64,000 nt of DNA from Tenebrionibacter intestinalis (GTDB lineage: Bacteria; Pseudomonadota; Gammaproteobacteria; Enterobacterales; Enterobacteriaceae): assembly GCF_016632365.1 (NCBI RefSeq), contig NZ_JAEPBH010000002.1, positions 108,979 through 172,978 of the forward strand. The letters are read 5' to 3'. Below are positions 63,307-64,000 of this stretch, in pieces. A program made the position numbers and the translations under genes. Position 1 is the first letter of the stretch. Every line of letters begins with the position of its first letter. The notes beneath the pieces are model-generated. The model had not been told where the DNA came from and did no database searches. It saw only the letters and a list, made by a program, of their open reading frames with translations.

Positions 63307-63867
63307 GTGGCTAAACGTGTCCCCGCCATTTTTCTCGATCGTGACGGCACGATAAATATCGATCACGGCTATGTCCACGAGATCGACAGGTTTGAATTTA
63401 TTGATGGGGTTATCGATGCCCTTCGTGAGCTAAAAGCGATGGGGTTTGCGCTGGTGCTGGTGACAAACCAGTCCGGCATTGCGCGCGGTATTTTTAGCGA
63501 AGCGCAGTTTGAACAACTTACCGAGTGGATGGACTGGTCGCTGGCGGACCGCGGGGTGGATCTCGACGGTATTTATTATTGTCCGCATCACCCTGAAGCC
63601 TTACTGGATGCCTGTCGCCAGCAGTGCGACTGCCGTAAACCGCAGCCGGGTATGTTGAATGCCGCGCGCGACTTTCTGCATATCGATATGGAGGCTTCTT
63701 ATATGGTAGGCGATAAGCTGGAAGATATGCAGGCGGCAACAGCCGCAGGCGTGGGCACCAAAGTGCTGGTGCGTACCGGTAAACCGGTGACGTCGGCAGG
63801 CGAGGCGGCGGCAGATTGGGTTATCGACAGCCTTGCAACGCTGCCTGAAATGATTAAAAAGCGGTAA
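63307..63867 (+). CDS. gmhB: D-glycero-beta-D-manno-heptose 1,7-bisphosphate 7-phosphatase
   Basis: 186-residue HAD phosphatase of ADP-heptose synthesis for the LPS inner core. Nucleophile Asp11 and acid Asp13 in [20 protein letters not shown] (motif II) and [12 protein letters not shown] (motif IV); zinc ligands in YYCPHHPEA and [12 protein letters not shown] start at 63307 ([10 protein letters not shown]) behind AGGAG, as in E. coli; the upstream in-frame reading is not conserved. It stands just before an rRNA operon, as gmhB and rrnH do in E. coli. Confidence 0.96.
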   Translation: MAKRVPAIFLDRDGTINIDHGYVHEIDRFEFIDGVIDALRELKAMGFALVLVTNQSGIARGIFSEAQFEQLTEWMDWSLADRGVDLDGIYYCPHHPEALLDACRQQCDCRKPQPGMLNAARDFLHIDMEASYMVGDKLEDMQAATAAGVGTKVLVRTGKPVTSAGEAAADWVIDSLATLPEMIKKR

Positions 63868-63898
63868 TTATCGTCTTCGTGCGTGAAAAATGAGCGGT

Positions 63899-63960
63899 TG
63901 AAAAACTTTTTAAATTTTGCGCTTGCTATCCGCTCTGCGCGCCCTATAATGCGCCTCCAT
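63899..63960 (+). promoter_or_regulatory. rRNA operon P1 promoter
   Basis: TTGCTA at 63923-63928, a 16-bp spacer and TATAAT at 63945-63950, with the GC-rich discriminator GCGCCTCC right after and an A/T-rich UP-type stretch (about 63899-63918) before it. The 16-bp spacer and GC discriminator are typical of rrn P1 promoters under ppGpp/DksA control. The 16S gene itself lies beyond the window. Confidence 0.75.
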
Positions 63961-64000
63961 CGACACGGCAGCAGGCAAAATCAGCCGCCGGGTTGGCAGA

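Noticed and set aside
63961..64000. 16S rRNA gene
   Set aside because: Only the P1 promoter and first leader bases are inside the window; no mature 16S sequence is present.

Overview
This window is a chromosomal segment from a member of the Enterobacteriaceae. Gene order follows the Escherichia coli K-12 arrangement from dksA to the start of an rRNA operon almost gene for gene. The proteins differ from E. coli throughout and coding DNA is GC-rich, so it is a relative and not E. coli itself; genus cannot be fixed by reading alone. No prophage, CRISPR array, tRNA or intact insertion sequence was seen.

Layout. 1-6.7 kb: start of dksA, sfsA, thpR, hrpB and mrcB (PBP1B). 6.8-13.8 kb: the ferrichrome uptake operon fhuACDB behind a Fur-like site, bracketed by two imperfect direct repeats of about 370 bp. 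14-21 kb: hemL (frameshifted near its start as read), clcA, erpA, yadS, btuF, mtnN and dgt. 21-30 kb: degP with a sigma-E promoter, a decayed serine-hydrolase gene, cdaR, yaeH, a CPBP-family membrane protease where E. coli has yaeI, dapD, glnD. 30-47 kb: map, then the rpsB-tsf-pyrH-frr-dxr-uppS-cdsA-rseP-bamA-skp-lpxD-fabZ-lpxA-lpxB-rnhB run, followed by dnaE and accA. 51-64 kb: yaeR, tilS with an overlapping cytochrome c gene, rof/yaeP, yaeQ/arfB, nlpE, yaeF, proS, trmO/rcsF, metNIQ behind a MetJ site, gmhB, and an rrn P1 promoter at the right edge.

How the genes work together. The central block couples translation (S2, EF-Ts, RRF), UMP supply, isoprenoid and undecaprenyl-phosphate synthesis (Dxr, UppS), phospholipid synthesis (CdsA, FabZ, AccA), lipid A synthesis (LpxD, LpxA, LpxB) and outer-membrane assembly (BamA, Skp), with RseP and DegP supplying the envelope-stress response; NlpE and RcsF feed the Cpx and Rcs systems. 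The fhu operon serves siderophore uptake, btuF vitamin B12 uptake and metNIQ methionine uptake.

The departures from the conserved scaffold are the most interesting parts: the repeat pair around fhu with a co-varying palindrome, the hemL frameshift, the serine-hydrolase fossil between degP and cdaR, the CPBP protease in the yaeI slot, the degenerate duplicate of the dnaE tail before accA, the long tsf-pyrH spacer, the tilS-cytochrome c pair, and an IS3-like terminus in the spacer after it. None clearly forms a wholly new system.
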